Source of the DNA: Spirochaetota bacterium
Lineage (GTDB): Bacteria > Spirochaetota > UBA4802 > JAFGJZ01
Direction: 5' to 3'
NCBI GenBank assembly: GCA_016934935.1
Contig: JAFGRW010000054.1
Location: 81,900 to 145,899, forward strand
Length of the DNA: 64,000 nt
The first letter of the stretch is position 1. Every line of letters begins with the position of its first letter. Both the position numbers and the translations under genes were made by a program. The notes beneath the pieces were generated by a model, which was given only the letters and a program-made list of their open reading frames with translations, was not told the origin of the DNA and ran no database searches. Below, in pieces: positions 1 through 10,200 of this stretch.

Positions 1-158
1 CAACACAGATTTCTGCATGGATTGACGCTTACGAAAAAAAACCTTATTGTCGAAAGATTGTCTATGTCAGCAAGGAAGTTTCAAAAAAACTTAAAGATTA
101 TAATTATAAAATATTTAACCGTAAAGAAATTGACACTCTTAATAGAATAAAACCATAA
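1..158 (+). CDS. C-terminal fragment of an unknown protein
   Basis: The window opens inside a plus-strand frame that encodes about 51 residues and stops with TAA at 156-158. The visible tail is rich in Lys and Tyr (for example 'RKIVYVSKEVSKKLKDYNY') and I do not recognise it. It has no membrane segment or cysteine motif. A hairpin follows 11 bases after the stop, which supports this as a true gene end. No function is proposed. Confidence 0.55.
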   Translation, partial: TQISAWIDAYEKKPYCRKIVYVSKEVSKKLKDYNYKIFNRKEIDTLNRIKP

Positions 159-169
159 ATAAAGTATTA

Positions 170-194
170 ACCGCCCTATAATTTTCAGGGCGGT
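170..194. terminator. GC-rich hairpin between convergent genes
   Basis: ACCGCCCT (170-177) pairs perfectly with AGGGCGGT (187-194) around a 9-base AT-rich loop. It lies between the stop of the partial plus-strand gene and the stop of the minus-strand fibre gene, so it can serve both. The T tract is poor on either side, so rho-independent function is likely but not certain. Confidence 0.6.
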
Positions 195-206
195 GGTTAT
201 TCAGTA

Positions 207-3200
207 TTATTGATGAGTAAGAAATACTGCTATTACACCAGTACCGCTTTCCAAGCTGTCCAGCGCTTTACCTATAACCGAACCAACTTTCTCGAAAGAA
301 TCGATTGTTCCTTTCATTGCGCATCCGGGTGTGTCAGATGTAACTAAAAGATCACCCGGTGCAATGGGCTGTGTCCTCGCATCAACCTTGCACATAACTT
401 TGCCGGCAAGAGCGATTGGGTAAAGTTTTGTCTCTTTACCAGAGTTGTTTATAGAGAGTGCGGGTTTCCCGGCAATTATTCCGATAACTGTGCGATCATA
501 AGCCTTATGTGTGCGCTTTAAAAGGCTTGCCCCCTTTTCTGAAGCTATTACAACATCTCCATGCGAGATAAAATCATCGTTTTCAAGTTCAAACATCTCT
601 ACAATATTTGTTGTGGCATCGTTATCTTTGTCATTGTCAATATGAATTACACCATGGAAATGGGATTCTCCTTTAACCTGAAGGGCTTTGCCGTTTCCAA
701 CCATTTTAAGAGATGGATCAATATCATCAATGGATGCGTATCCGTCTACAAGAAGAGAATAGTCGTGTTCGCTAATAAAGACTCCTCCCGGTGCGTTTCT
801 TGATATTCCAAGAACGCCTGCTCCACGAGGGTTTTTTTCATGTCCGGTAGCTTGGCCTCTAATGCCTACAAAATCAGAATGTCCCACAACGCCGTAACCT
901 GAAAATTCATTTTTTTTACTTTTAGAAGGTAGAGCCACTCCGGATACGCCTATGGCTCCTGCTTCCGAAGAGGCGTTTTTTCCGTAAATTATCACTGAAT
1001 TGTCAGATGGCGGGGTTAAGCCTCCGAACACTTCTGCCTTTTCTCCTGAAATTGAGAGAGTACCGCTATGTTCGTTATAGTTGTGATTCTTTTGCGCATA
1101 GTTATGTTCATGATTAAGGGGTTCACGAGCATCGCTTAATCTAGGGTCAGAACTTTGAACCGCAAATTGGGCACGTGATTCGCCATGCTTCGCGAAGCGT
1201 ACGATACCTTTCTCATCTTCGCTGCCGTCATGAAGTCGGGAATCATTTGATTGCACAACAGCACCTTCTGTTGATTCTCCGTCTTTGGCAAGCCTTACTA
1301 TGCCTGCGGTTACTGTTCCGGCGGGTTGTATTCTCTGATCGTCACTCTGAACAGCTTTCAAGGGCGATATCTCACCGTTGTGAGCAAACTGGACAATACC
1401 TTTTTGTTCTTCCGAACCGTCTCTTAGACGGTGGTCGTTTGATTGAACACATTTAAAGGGTGAGTTTTCGCCGTTTTTTGCAAGTTGCACAATTCCCGGA
1501 TAATCTTCTGACGATTTTCGTAAGCGGTCATCATTGCTTTGTACAGCTTTTAGTGGAGATGATTCGCCGTTTTCTGAAAATTGAACTATACCTGTTGTTT
1601 TAGTAGTTGCGTCTTTTAACCGGCGATCATCACTCTGTACAACTCTCTCGGCTGCAATTTCGCCATCCTCGGCCATTTCAACAATGCCCTTATATGTCGT
1701 TGTAGCGTTACGTAATCTTTTGTCGTTGCTCTGTACAACTTTTGACTCAGCAACTTCTCCATCTTCCGCGAGTTCTACAATGCCTTCCGCGACGGTAGTT
1801 GCGCTTTTGAGCCGCTTGTCATTTCCTTGAACGGCTGCAAGGGGTGATTCTTCGCCGTCTTCTGCAAGCCGGACTATACCTTTGTAACTTGTTGAGGCAT
1901 CACGTAAGCGATCATCGTTTGATTGTACGACAGCTCCAGCCTTTATTTCGTTGTTTTCAGCCAGTTCCACGATTCCACGGCTTTCAGTTGAAGCATTCTT
2001 TAAACGTTTATCATTACCTTGAACAGCGGTTAATGGAGAGTCTTCTCCGTCTTCGGCCAGTTCAACAATTCCTTTTGATTTTGTCGTAGCATTTTTAAGG
2101 CGTCGATCATTTGCTTGTACAGCTTTCCCTTCAGCTTCTTCGCCGTCAGCAGAAAATGCAACGATACCCTTTGAAATCTCAGATGCGTCACGCAAACGGC
2201 TGTCATTAGCCTGAACAACAGAGCTGCCTTCGGATTCTCCGTTTTTGGCAAGCCTGACAATACCAAAAGCTGATTCAGTAGCATTTTTAAGGCGAGAGTC
2301 GTTACCACGAACCACTCCAAGCTCAGAGTATGCTCCATCGGGACAAAGTTTTACAATGCCAGAGCTTTTTTCACTCGCATCTTTAAGACGAGGATCTGAT
2401 GCCTGTACTACTGTTCCGGGTTTTATCTCATAATCATATGCCAATTGAACAATGCCTGCTGAAAGCTCCGTAGCAGGTTTTAGTCGTGAATCTGATGCCA
2501 GTATGGCTGTATTTGGAGTTGCTTGCCCGTCTTCTGCGAACTGGACTATCCCTTTGAAGAAGGTTGTTGCATCGCGCAGACGGCGGTCACTGGCTCGAAT
2601 TGCAGCATCACGGCTATCCTCTCCGTCCTTGGCAAAACGAACAAGGCCGGGCTGAAAAACAGAGGCGTACGATGGACCCTCGCTGAATGTATGTGAGTGA
2701 TTAAGCCCTTCGGGCAGAGCATGTATCTCTATATCATGAATAGAGATGAAAAAATTACCTTTTTTAAGTTCGACAGGTGATATCTCGAAACGCAGGTATC
2801 TGGCAGGTATCGAATTAAAATTCCATAAAAAGAGTTTATCACTGTCCGGAAAAAAATGGCGCTGATCAATAACAGCACTCCAAATTCTTTTATCAGCGCT
2901 TACCTCTACAATAAGCTGGCTTGGGCAAGTTGCCAGGTCGGCAGAGGGTTTAAGACCTATTGCGGTAACCGGAGAAACTGTATTAAGGTCAACTACCATC
3001 TCAAGTCGTTCAGGTTTGGTGCAACTTGCACTGAATGGGCTATCTGATCCATCAAAAAGATTGGCCAGCGAGTTTTCTTTTTGATAAGTATCATTTACTT
3101 CGACTGTTGTGATACCACTAATCCCGGCTGTTATATTTTTGATAACAGGAACTTCTCCTGCCGAGTCGTTATAATGAATAAAAAGCTTGATATATCTAAA

Positions 3201-3527
3201 AGTCTTTAGAGGAAAATGCAAGGTATAGTTTTCATCGTTAAGAATAAATCCGTTTTCCGTTTGTAAAATTTGCCAGGCATCATTATCAGAACTTATTTCG
3301 ATGCGAAAATTTTGGGGAAAATTCTCTTGAGCCGATATTTCGATAAAATTTGCATTAACCTCGCATGAAAAATCAAGTATCACAAAATCGAAAGAGCTGT
3401 TACCTTTTCGAGGTTTCCAGACTCCGCTTTCTGAAACCAGGTTTGTAGCGCAATTGGGAGCACTTTCGGAAGATACAGATAAAAGAGCCGCCGGATAGAC
3501 TGATCTGTGGGCAATATTAATAGGCAT
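207..3527 (-). CDS. Giant fibre-like repeat protein with discoidin-like head
   Basis: This 1106-residue protein has three parts. Residues 1-287 hold two beta-rich modules that resemble F5/8 type C (discoidin) carbohydrate-binding domains. Residues 288-799 are sixteen consecutive 32-residue repeats of the type A(T/S)xxxxGIVxxAxDGExxxxxxVQxNDxRLxx, without a single insertion or deletion. The repeats end in SDPRLSDAREP followed by a His-rich HEHNYAQKNHN stretch, which is typical of phage tail-fibre repeats. The C-terminal 300 residues include 'YPIALAGKVMCKVDA' and 'PGDLLVTSDTPG', seen in tail-spike and intramolecular-chaperone-like C-termini. No signal peptide or membrane anchor is visible and no other phage gene is nearby. 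An adhesin or receptor-binding fibre is the best inference; the export route is unknown. Confidence 0.75.
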   Translation of the reverse strand: MPINIAHRSVYPAALLSVSSESAPNCATNLVSESGVWKPRKGNSSFDFVILDFSCEVNANFIEISAQENFPQNFRIEISSDNDAWQILQTENGFILNDENYTLHFPLKTFRYIKLFIHYNDSAGEVPVIKNITAGISGITTVEVNDTYQKENSLANLFDGSDSPFSASCTKPERLEMVVDLNTVSPVTAIGLKPSADLATCPSQLIVEVSADKRIWSAVIDQRHFFPDSDKLFLWNFNSIPARYLRFEISPVELKKGNFFISIHDIEIHALPEGLNHSHTFSEGPSYASVFQPGLVRFAKDGEDSRDAAIRASDRRLRDATTFFKGIVQFAEDGQATPNTAILASDSRLKPATELSAGIVQLAYDYEIKPGTVVQASDPRLKDASEKSSGIVKLCPDGAYSELGVVRGNDSRLKNATESAFGIVRLAKNGESEGSSVVQANDSRLRDASEISKGIVAFSADGEEAEGKAVQANDRRLKNATTKSKGIVELAEDGEDSPLTAVQGNDKRLKNASTESRGIVELAENNEIKAGAVVQSNDDRLRDASTSYKGIVRLAEDGEESPLAAVQGNDKRLKSATTVAEGIVELAEDGEVAESKVVQSNDKRLRNATTTYKGIVEMAEDGEIAAERVVQSDDRRLKDATTKTTGIVQFSENGESSPLKAVQSNDDRLRKSSEDYPGIVQLAKNGENSPFKCVQSNDHRLRDGSEEQKGIVQFAHNGEISPLKAVQSDDQRIQPAGTVTAGIVRLAKDGESTEGAVVQSNDSRLHDGSEDEKGIVRFAKHGESRAQFAVQSSDPRLSDAREPLNHEHNYAQKNHNYNEHSGTLSISGEKAEVFGGLTPPSDNSVIIYGKNASSEAGAIGVSGVALPSKSKKNEFSGYGVVGHSDFVGIRGQATGHEKNPRGAGVLGISRNAPGGVFISEHDYSLLVDGYASIDDIDPSLKMVGNGKALQVKGESHFHGVIHIDNDKDNDATTNIVEMFELENDDFISHGDVVIASEKGASLLKRTHKAYDRTVIGIIAGKPALSINNSGKETKLYPIALAGKVMCKVDARTQPIAPGDLLVTSDTPGCAMKGTIDSFEKVGSVIGKALDSLESGTGVIAVFLTHQ
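1131..2666 (-). repeat. Sixteen tandem 96-bp coding repeats
   Basis: The 1536 bp are exactly 16 x 96 bp, encoding sixteen 32-residue units of the fibre protein. The nucleotide units have diverged more than the protein pattern: GIV, (E/N)G(E) and the (N/S)D.RL motif persist while third positions vary. The array is therefore old and held by selection for a fixed period, not a recent expansion. The antisense ORFs over this region are shadows of the periodicity. Confidence 0.9.
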
Positions 3528-3765
3528 TAGGATACTCCTGATATTGATATATAGTCGGGCGTTTTATGGCTGCTGGTCATAAACGGGTTGCAGGCTAATA
3601 AACATCCAATGTCTAATTATGATAAAAAAAACAATTGTCAAATGTTTTATTTAGACCTTAGAGTGACAACAACTATTTAACAGCTGGTTCTAATAAAGGA
3701 ATATCAAAAAAAGTGATTTTTCTTGTGAAATGAATGCCAGATAATGTGGTTTTGGAGACCGATTT

Positions 3766-4713
3766 GTGAATATAATGGAAGAAAAAACCCCAAAAGGGTA
3801 CATTTTGAAGATAAACAAGTTGAAAATGAATTTTCTGGTTTTTGACAGACTTGGAAGTACCGTATACGCCGATTCCGAACAGATAGAGAGCATACATAAG
3901 ATTCCTCATATCGTTTTTTATGGTTCAGGTTTTATTCTTAAACGCCGCATTGTAGGTGAGTATAATCTCTTAAAAGTTTCCCGAGGGAAGATACTTATCC
4001 CTTATTATGTAAAAAACAACAAAGATCTTCATTATCATCTTTTGCCTACTAACGAGCAGTCAGACATGATCCCGGTCAAGGTAATAAAAATTGAGAAGCC
4101 ACTGGAATTTATAAGATATATTGAATCAGGAAATAAACCGGATTATGTAATAATAGAAGAGAATATAGATGAAACCGATCAAGCAGTACTTTATGATCGT
4201 TACGCGCAGGGTAATTTTATAAGGATCGATATCGAAAGGGCTGATCTTGTATCAAGAGAAAATTATGAAAATGTTGATGAAGATTACCATAGTGTAAATC
4301 TTAATATGATGTCTGGAAACCCGGTCTTCTTATCCATAATACATATCCAAAATTTCAATTTATCAGGAGTAAGGCAGCTTCTTCTCGATTTTGATCTGGA
4401 TGAAGAACAGATTTCGTACATGATCGCATATATGACAATACAAATTAATAACAGTTCTTTTCCATCACCGGAAAAAAACATGGAAAAGATGCTTCAGCTT
4501 CGAAAGGAGATGAACTTCTATCAATTTCTGCTGATTCATGATAAGGAGAATTGTTCTGAATTAATTGATGAGATAACAGATAGCACTACGTTAAACTCTT
4601 TTCTAACACTGTTGGCAAAAGTTTCTTCAATGACCGATGATGAAAGTAATCTTGATATGGTCGATATCCAGAATATGCTTTATGAGAAAAAGGAGGCACT
4701 TGCTGGTGTTTAG
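3766..4713 (+). CDS. Unknown protein coupled to phospholipase D-like gene
   Basis: A 315-residue soluble-looking protein that I do not recognise. The GTG start at 3766 follows a GGAGA sequence at a good distance; an ATG three codons later (3775) is an alternative. The N-terminal third is beta-rich ('FLVFDRLGSTVYADSEQIES'), the middle is acidic, and the C-terminal third is helical. There is no signal peptide and no metal-binding motif. Its last codons contain the ribosome-binding site of the next gene and the two reading frames overlap by 8 bases, so translation is probably coupled. A shared role with the secreted PLD-like protein is an inference from that coupling only. Confidence 0.65.
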   Translation: MNIMEEKTPKGYILKINKLKMNFLVFDRLGSTVYADSEQIESIHKIPHIVFYGSGFILKRRIVGEYNLLKVSRGKILIPYYVKNNKDLHYHLLPTNEQSDMIPVKVIKIEKPLEFIRYIESGNKPDYVIIEENIDETDQAVLYDRYAQGNFIRIDIERADLVSRENYENVDEDYHSVNLNMMSGNPVFLSIIHIQNFNLSGVRQLLLDFDLDEEQISYMIAYMTIQINNSSFPSPEKNMEKMLQLRKEMNFYQFLLIHDKENCSELIDEITDSTTLNSFLTLLAKVSSMTDDESNLDMVDIQNMLYEKKEALAGV

Positions 4714-5713
4714 ATTTAAGGGTATATTTGCTTTTCTTTTACTTTTCATAACTTTTAACAGCTACTCTGAAAGTCGCTGGTACTCTGTAATATTCACGAC
4801 CCCGGGAAATAGTGAAAATGAGCGCTCAGTCGTAGAATATTTTTGCAAAATAATCAATAGTTCAAAGCGGAATATAGATGCCGCTTTTTTTAAGATAGAT
4901 TCGCCCGATGTAATAGAGGCATTTATTGGTCAAGCTGCCAAAGGAGTCAGGGTTCGAATTGTGACTGATGACGGGCAGACGTCTTCTAAAACAATAGATC
5001 ATCTCAAAGCAAATGGTGTATCTGTCGAGTCCGATGGAAGAAGTTCTTTTATGCATAACAAGTTTATGATTATTGATTCGACCTATGTCTGGACAGGATC
5101 GTTAAATGTCACAAATAATGGTTTTTCTAAAAATAATAATAACTCCATATTTATTAAATCCAGCGATCTTGCTAAAATATATAGTTATGAATTCAGAGAA
5201 ATGTATGAATACGGAGTTTATCAAAACCGCAAAGAACAGGAATTTTTTAAACTTCCTGAAAATCGATATTATGTGAAAATAGGGGATACTGATGTAAACT
5301 GTTATTTCTCTCCGGATAACGATATTGAGCGTATATTATTGAAACGCATACTTAAAGCAAAAAAATCAGTGGTTTTTATGGCTTTTTCGTTTACAAGCGA
5401 AGCCATTGGTGACGCTCTTGTCGCTGTGCACAAAAAAGGGATAAAAGTTTCCGGTATTTTTGAAAAAAGAGGCACAGGAAGCAAGTATTCAGAGTATTCA
5501 AAATTGCATTTAGCCGGCATACGTGTTATAAAGGATTCTAATCCGGCAGTTATGCACCACAAGGTAATAATTATTGATGGCGAAACGGTTATTACTGGCT
5601 CGTATAACTTTTCAAAAAATGCTGCCAAACGCAATGATGAAAATGTTATCATTATAAAAAACAGACAAATAGCGGAAGAGTATCTGAAAGAATTTATCAG
5701 ACTGTATAAATAG
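4706..5713 (+). CDS. Secreted phospholipase D-family protein
   Basis: The PLD superfamily covers phospholipases, nucleases and transphosphatidylases that use two HKD motifs. Both are present: HNKFMIID near residues 117-124 followed by GSLN, and HHKVIIID near 284-291 followed by GSYNFS and a downstream acidic residue. This layout matches the small Nuc/mitoPLD-like bacterial members. I chose the GTG at 4706 because AAGGAGG lies 9 bases before it and it starts the protein directly on a signal peptide ('FRFKGIFAFLLLFITFNSYS'). The ORF track start at 4637 would bury this signal. It is likely exported. Substrate (phospholipid or nucleic acid) cannot be told from sequence. Confidence 0.85.
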   Translation: MFRFKGIFAFLLLFITFNSYSESRWYSVIFTTPGNSENERSVVEYFCKIINSSKRNIDAAFFKIDSPDVIEAFIGQAAKGVRVRIVTDDGQTSSKTIDHLKANGVSVESDGRSSFMHNKFMIIDSTYVWTGSLNVTNNGFSKNNNNSIFIKSSDLAKIYSYEFREMYEYGVYQNRKEQEFFKLPENRYYVKIGDTDVNCYFSPDNDIERILLKRILKAKKSVVFMAFSFTSEAIGDALVAVHKKGIKVSGIFEKRGTGSKYSEYSKLHLAGIRVIKDSNPAVMHHKVIIIDGETVITGSYNFSKNAAKRNDENVIIIKNRQIAEEYLKEFIRLYK

Positions 5714-5762
5714 TTCAGTTTTACAGGCAATTAGTGCACTCTTTACTGAATTGGAGAATAAA

Positions 5763-6602
5763 ATGGGTGATTTTGCAATTAGTGATATCGAGACTTTAAT
5801 TAAACTCGCGATTGATGAGGATATTCGAACAGGCGATGTTACAGGCACTGCTGTATTTAAACAGGATGAGATATCTGAGGCTTATATAGTATCTAAAGAT
5901 GACGGAATATTTTGCGGAGGATTTATTCCCGGTTATGTTTATGGCTATCTGGACAAATCAATAAACTGTCGAACTTTTTTTGAAGATGGGAGTCAGATAA
6001 AGAAAGGGGATGTTGTTATGGAGTTTGATGGTCCGACTATACAACTACTTTCCGGTGAAAGAATTGTTTTAAATTTTATGCAGAGAATGTGTGGAATTGC
6101 CACTGAAACAAATAGGGTAGTATCTCAACTTGAAGAAAGCAGTGTCAAGATACTTGACACTCGCAAGACTCTTCCCGGTTTTCGTTTGCTTGACAAGTAT
6201 TCTGTAAAAACGGGTGGGGGTACTAATCATAGAATGGGACTGTTTGATATGGTAATGATCAAGGATAACCATATCAAATCTGCCGGGTCAATAACAGAAG
6301 CTGTTGCTCTTGTGCGAAAACGCTGGAATAGCTTTTATAAGATTGAGGTCGAAACAACTACTCTAGACGAGGTGAGGGAAGCGGTACAAAGTGGTGCCGA
6401 CATAATAATGCTTGATAACATGAATCGCGAAATGATGCAAGAAGCTATAAAAATCATCATGAAAAAAGCTGAAGTCGAAATAAGCGGAAATATGAGCGCT
6501 GAAAAAATTACGCAACTGAAAGATCTTGATGTTGACTATATATCAATTGGGGCACTGACCCATTCCGTTAAGGCTTTTGACCTTTCTATGAAATTTCGAT
6601 AA
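5763..6602 (+). CDS. nadC: Nicotinate-nucleotide pyrophosphorylase (carboxylating)
   Basis: NadC converts quinolinate and phosphoribosyl pyrophosphate to nicotinate mononucleotide, CO2 and pyrophosphate in de novo NAD synthesis. The 279-residue protein is of normal length and carries the family landmarks: GERIVLNFMQRMCGIAT, LDTRKTLPGFRLLDKYSV, the KTGGGTNHRMGLFDMVMIKDNH substrate-site segment, and the C-terminal barrel motifs SGNMSAEKI and SIGALTHSV. The ATG at 5763 is preceded by GGAG at 6 bases, so the TTG start of the ORF track (5751) is rejected. nadA and nadB are not in the window. A terminator hairpin follows the stop. Confidence 0.95.
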   Translation: MGDFAISDIETLIKLAIDEDIRTGDVTGTAVFKQDEISEAYIVSKDDGIFCGGFIPGYVYGYLDKSINCRTFFEDGSQIKKGDVVMEFDGPTIQLLSGERIVLNFMQRMCGIATETNRVVSQLEESSVKILDTRKTLPGFRLLDKYSVKTGGGTNHRMGLFDMVMIKDNHIKSAGSITEAVALVRKRWNSFYKIEVETTTLDEVREAVQSGADIIMLDNMNREMMQEAIKIIMKKAEVEISGNMSAEKITQLKDLDVDYISIGALTHSVKAFDLSMKFR

Positions 6603-6619
6603 GCAATACTTTGTTTATC

Positions 6620-6638
6620 AGCCGCCATAGGCGGCTGA
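6620..6638. terminator. Bidirectional terminator after nadC
   Basis: CAGCCGCC (6620-6627) pairs with GGCGGCTG (6631-6638) around a 3-base loop. On the plus strand it is followed by an AT-rich run with TTTT, and it lies between the converging stops of nadC and the next minus-strand gene. It probably ends both transcripts. Confidence 0.75.
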
Positions 6639-6641
6639 ATA

Positions 6642-7079
6642 TTATTTTGCAATAATCCCGATATTCATTATTCCGTTTTCTTCCAATTCTTCCTGGTACT
6701 TTGTAAGAAGCAGGGTTTCCCGGTCATGAATCTCATTAGGTGACATCTTCTCAAGCTGACTTTCTCCAAATTCGGCAACAAGATCTCGCTGTGCCAGTCT
6801 GATAGGTAATTCCTGCCAGAAACATTCATCATCATAATCCGAAACATAATCCATTATTTCAGACTCATAATCTGCCGTCAGATTATAACTATCGTCTTTA
6901 TCTTTAGTAACATTTTGAATGAAATCGTGGTCTTTTGCAAGAGACAATATATCATTTTTGACTTTGGTTATATCCTTGTCCCAATCCTCCGGCATCAATA
7001 TACCGTTAATCATATATTCTCCCAGGTAAACAAGTTGTGCTAAAATTTCGTACTCTTTTTCTGTGCATTCTATCTTCAT
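6642..7079 (-). CDS. Unknown acidic cytoplasmic protein
   Basis: A 145-residue, strongly acidic protein with no signal peptide or membrane segment. I do not recognise the family. I chose the ATG at 7079 ('MKIECTEKEYEIL') because the mRNA has GGAG six bases before it; the ORF track start at 7127 has no such site. The sequence is mostly helical with Asp/Glu/Tyr-rich stretches ('YESEIMDYVSDYDDE'). It stands alone between the nadC terminator and the RND pump gene. No function is proposed. Confidence 0.65.
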   Translation of the reverse strand: MKIECTEKEYEILAQLVYLGEYMINGILMPEDWDKDITKVKNDILSLAKDHDFIQNVTKDKDDSYNLTADYESEIMDYVSDYDDECFWQELPIRLAQRDLVAEFGESQLEKMSPNEIHDRETLLLTKYQEELEENGIMNIGIIAK

Positions 7080-7227
7080 GCCTGTCTCCGTTAATGTGTT
7101 TAATTTATATGGACAAATATATTGCAAACTTTATTAATTTACTTTTTTGAGCCTGCGAGAAAAAGTATCACAGAAAGCCAATAAAATCGCTGGTCTCAGA
7201 TTATGACCTCTGATAATGTTTACAGAA

Positions 7228-10200
7228 TTATTGCATGATAATAGCTATTGCTCTTTTAGTCCATTTTGAAATATCTTGCTCAATAAGATAAAAACATGGT
7301 AAAAGTATAAGAACAAGAATCGTTGAAAAAAACAACCCCCAGGATAGAGATATGGCAGTTGGTAAAATAAATTGATCTTTACCTCCTATACCATAGGCTG
7401 TAGGCAATAGTCCTGCAAAAGTTGTTGCAGTTGTTAAAATTATTGGTCTAAGTCTGGTTGTCGATCCGCAAATAACAATTTCTTTAAGGGACTTTTTGTC
7501 ATTACTTTTTTTTAACTGATTAATGTAATCAACCATAATAAGTGAATCATTTACAACAACTCCGGATAGACCTATCGCTCCCATTAAACCCATGAAAGAC
7601 ATGGGCATTCCGTGTATATTAAACGCGAAAATAACACCAAGCATTCCAAACGGAATAGCAACAATTACAATAAACGGTTGCGATAAAGAACGGAAAAGAA
7701 ATACAAGAAGAACAAAAATCGCTGTTACTGCTACAATCATTGTGCTCTTAAGCGAGCTTAGAGCTTCGTTGCTTAATTCAGCTGCGCCTCCCAGGTTGAT
7801 TCTTATGCCATGGTATTTCTTTGGGATATCCTTGTATTTTTCAGAAAGCAAAGTGTAAATTTCGTTAGCAGTAATCTTTTGTGTATCAAATTCGGCCCAG
7901 ATGGTCGCTGTTCGTTTGCCATTATATCTTTTAATTTGAGTTACTGCTTCTTTCTCATCAACTGTAATCATTGATGATATATTGTACAAGTTACGAGTGC
8001 TGGCCTGAACCATCAGTTTGTCAAGGGTCGATACTCTGTTGCGGTAATTATCATCAAGAACCAGTCGATATGGTATATCCCCCTCTGGAGATTTCAGATA
8101 TGTTACTATGTGGCCTTCAAAGGCAACACGGATTATTGTAGCCAGCTTAACTGGGCTTATTCCAAGCCGTGCCATCTCTTCATATCGGGGCTTTATCTGC
8201 ACCTGAGTTTTAGAACTACTGTCACTCCGGAAAACCTCGTTTGTTCCATTCATCATTTTCAGGTCTTCTTCAATCATTGTAGCAATATTGTTTCTGTCAA
8301 TGTCGTTATTACCGCTGATTTCTATTTCAACATTATTTCCAATTACTGGTCCCCCGTCAGATGTTCCAAAATTCATGTTTTCGAATATGTCCTTATCAAA
8401 TTTATCGCGTAAAGTCTCTATAATTGATTTGGTTTTTACATCTCTTCCACTTTCGGGTGTTAAAAAGAGTATCAGTGTGAATTTCTCAGGATTGCTGGAT
8501 GTACCGTTTATGGAAACATATGACGACACTGTTTTTTTATTATAGGTTGTTTCGATAAACTTTTCTATTTCGTATAATTTTTCAGAGGTATAACTGACAG
8601 AACGATTATCTTTTGTCTCACCCTTAATTGTTAATCTGTTTGCTTCGACAGATGGAAACATTTCGAATTTCATATTTTGTAAAAGATAAAGACCGGCAAA
8701 CAGAATAACAAAGAGACCTAGAAGTGCAATATATCTGAAATGAAGAACATGAGTCAAAAATCGGCCGTAAATATTCCTAAGAGCAATAACATAATGCCGC
8801 TCTTCAATTCTGGTCTGTTCCTTGTAAAAGAAAGCAAATAGTGTACCAAATAGTGCAATACCGACTACTGAGGCAATAAATCCGATAAATAACGATTGTC
8901 CTGCTAGTTGTGATGCAAAATATCCTGTTGCTGCACCAATAGTGCAACCAAGAAGTATACGCTGTACAGTGGTGAGGTGGTGAGAGATATGTGATGGAAG
9001 AATAAAAAGAGATTCAAGAAGCGAACCTGTAAGAAGAAGAGAGATTACAAGTGGGACCTCTTTTACGTATGATCCTATAACTCCTTCCATAAAAAAAAGA
9101 GGAACAAAAGCTACAAGGGTTGTTAGAATAGTTGTTAAAACTGCAAATCCAACTTCAAGTACAGCTTTAACAGTACTGTCGGCTCCTGTCCCGTTAAGTA
9201 TTCTATGTCTGTGAATATTTTCCGAAATAACTATTGCGTCATCTACAATCATTCCGAGAACGATGATCATAGCAAGTAAAGAAACCGAGTTGACCGTAGT
9301 ACCACTTGCCTTTAAAAAGATCATTCCAAAACATATGGAAAAAGGAATTCCCAGTACTGTCCACAATGCGTTTTTGAAATTCAGAAAAAGAAAGAGCATA
9401 AGAGCTACAAGCAATAATCCACCAAGAGCATTATTTTTTACTATGCTTAAACGTGACTTTGTCTGTTCGGAATTGTCCAGAAGTACAGTTATTCCAACCC
9501 GTTCGGTTCCAATTTCTTTTCGATAATCATTGATGACTTTTCGAACTGCTTCAACAGAGGTAATTATGTCAGCTTTTTCTTTTTTGTAAATTGCCATCGC
9601 AAATCCATTATGCCCATTAAAACGTATAACAGAGTCTATATCAGCAAATGTATCCTCAACTTTAGCAACATCTGAAAGTTTAATCATGTCTCCTTCTAAA
9701 TTACTACGAAGAATAACATCATTAATGTCATATGGTTTTTCAAATTGCGAGAGAGTAATTAAACTTTTTTCCGAATCAGTTTCTTTAACTGACCCGGCAG
9801 ATATCTGAATATTGTTTGTTCGAATTGCTTCGGTTATAGAATTAAAGGTTATATACAGATTATTTAGTTTATCAAGATCTGCTTTAATATGAATTTCACG
9901 ATCTCTGTCACCCCAGGCCTCAACTTCAGAAATATGGGGTAACTCTTCAATCCTTTCTTTTAAATCCTCATATCTCTTTTTCAATTCAGAGTAATCAGCC
10001 TCTTTTGAATAGATACCAATTTGCATAAGGTCCATATATTTGGAGCCCCACTCATGTATCTTTGGAGCATCGGTCATCTCTTCAGGGAAGTCTGTAATGG
10101 TATCTATTTCACGTCTTATATTATCGCGTATTTCGGCATAGTCTTCATCATTTTCAAAAAACACAGTTAATTGGCAATAATTTTCGTAAGACGTTGAGGT

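Noticed and set aside
1175-2655. Several plus- and minus-strand ORFs over the fibre repeats
   Set aside because: They are shadows of the 96-bp periodicity, overlap a strongly supported gene and have no ribosome-binding sites or known domains.
1131-2666. Sixteen regular repeats as a CRISPR array or tandem satellite
   Set aside because: The period is a coding multiple of three, units are diverged without identical repeats or unique spacers, and the frame is open throughout in the fibre gene.
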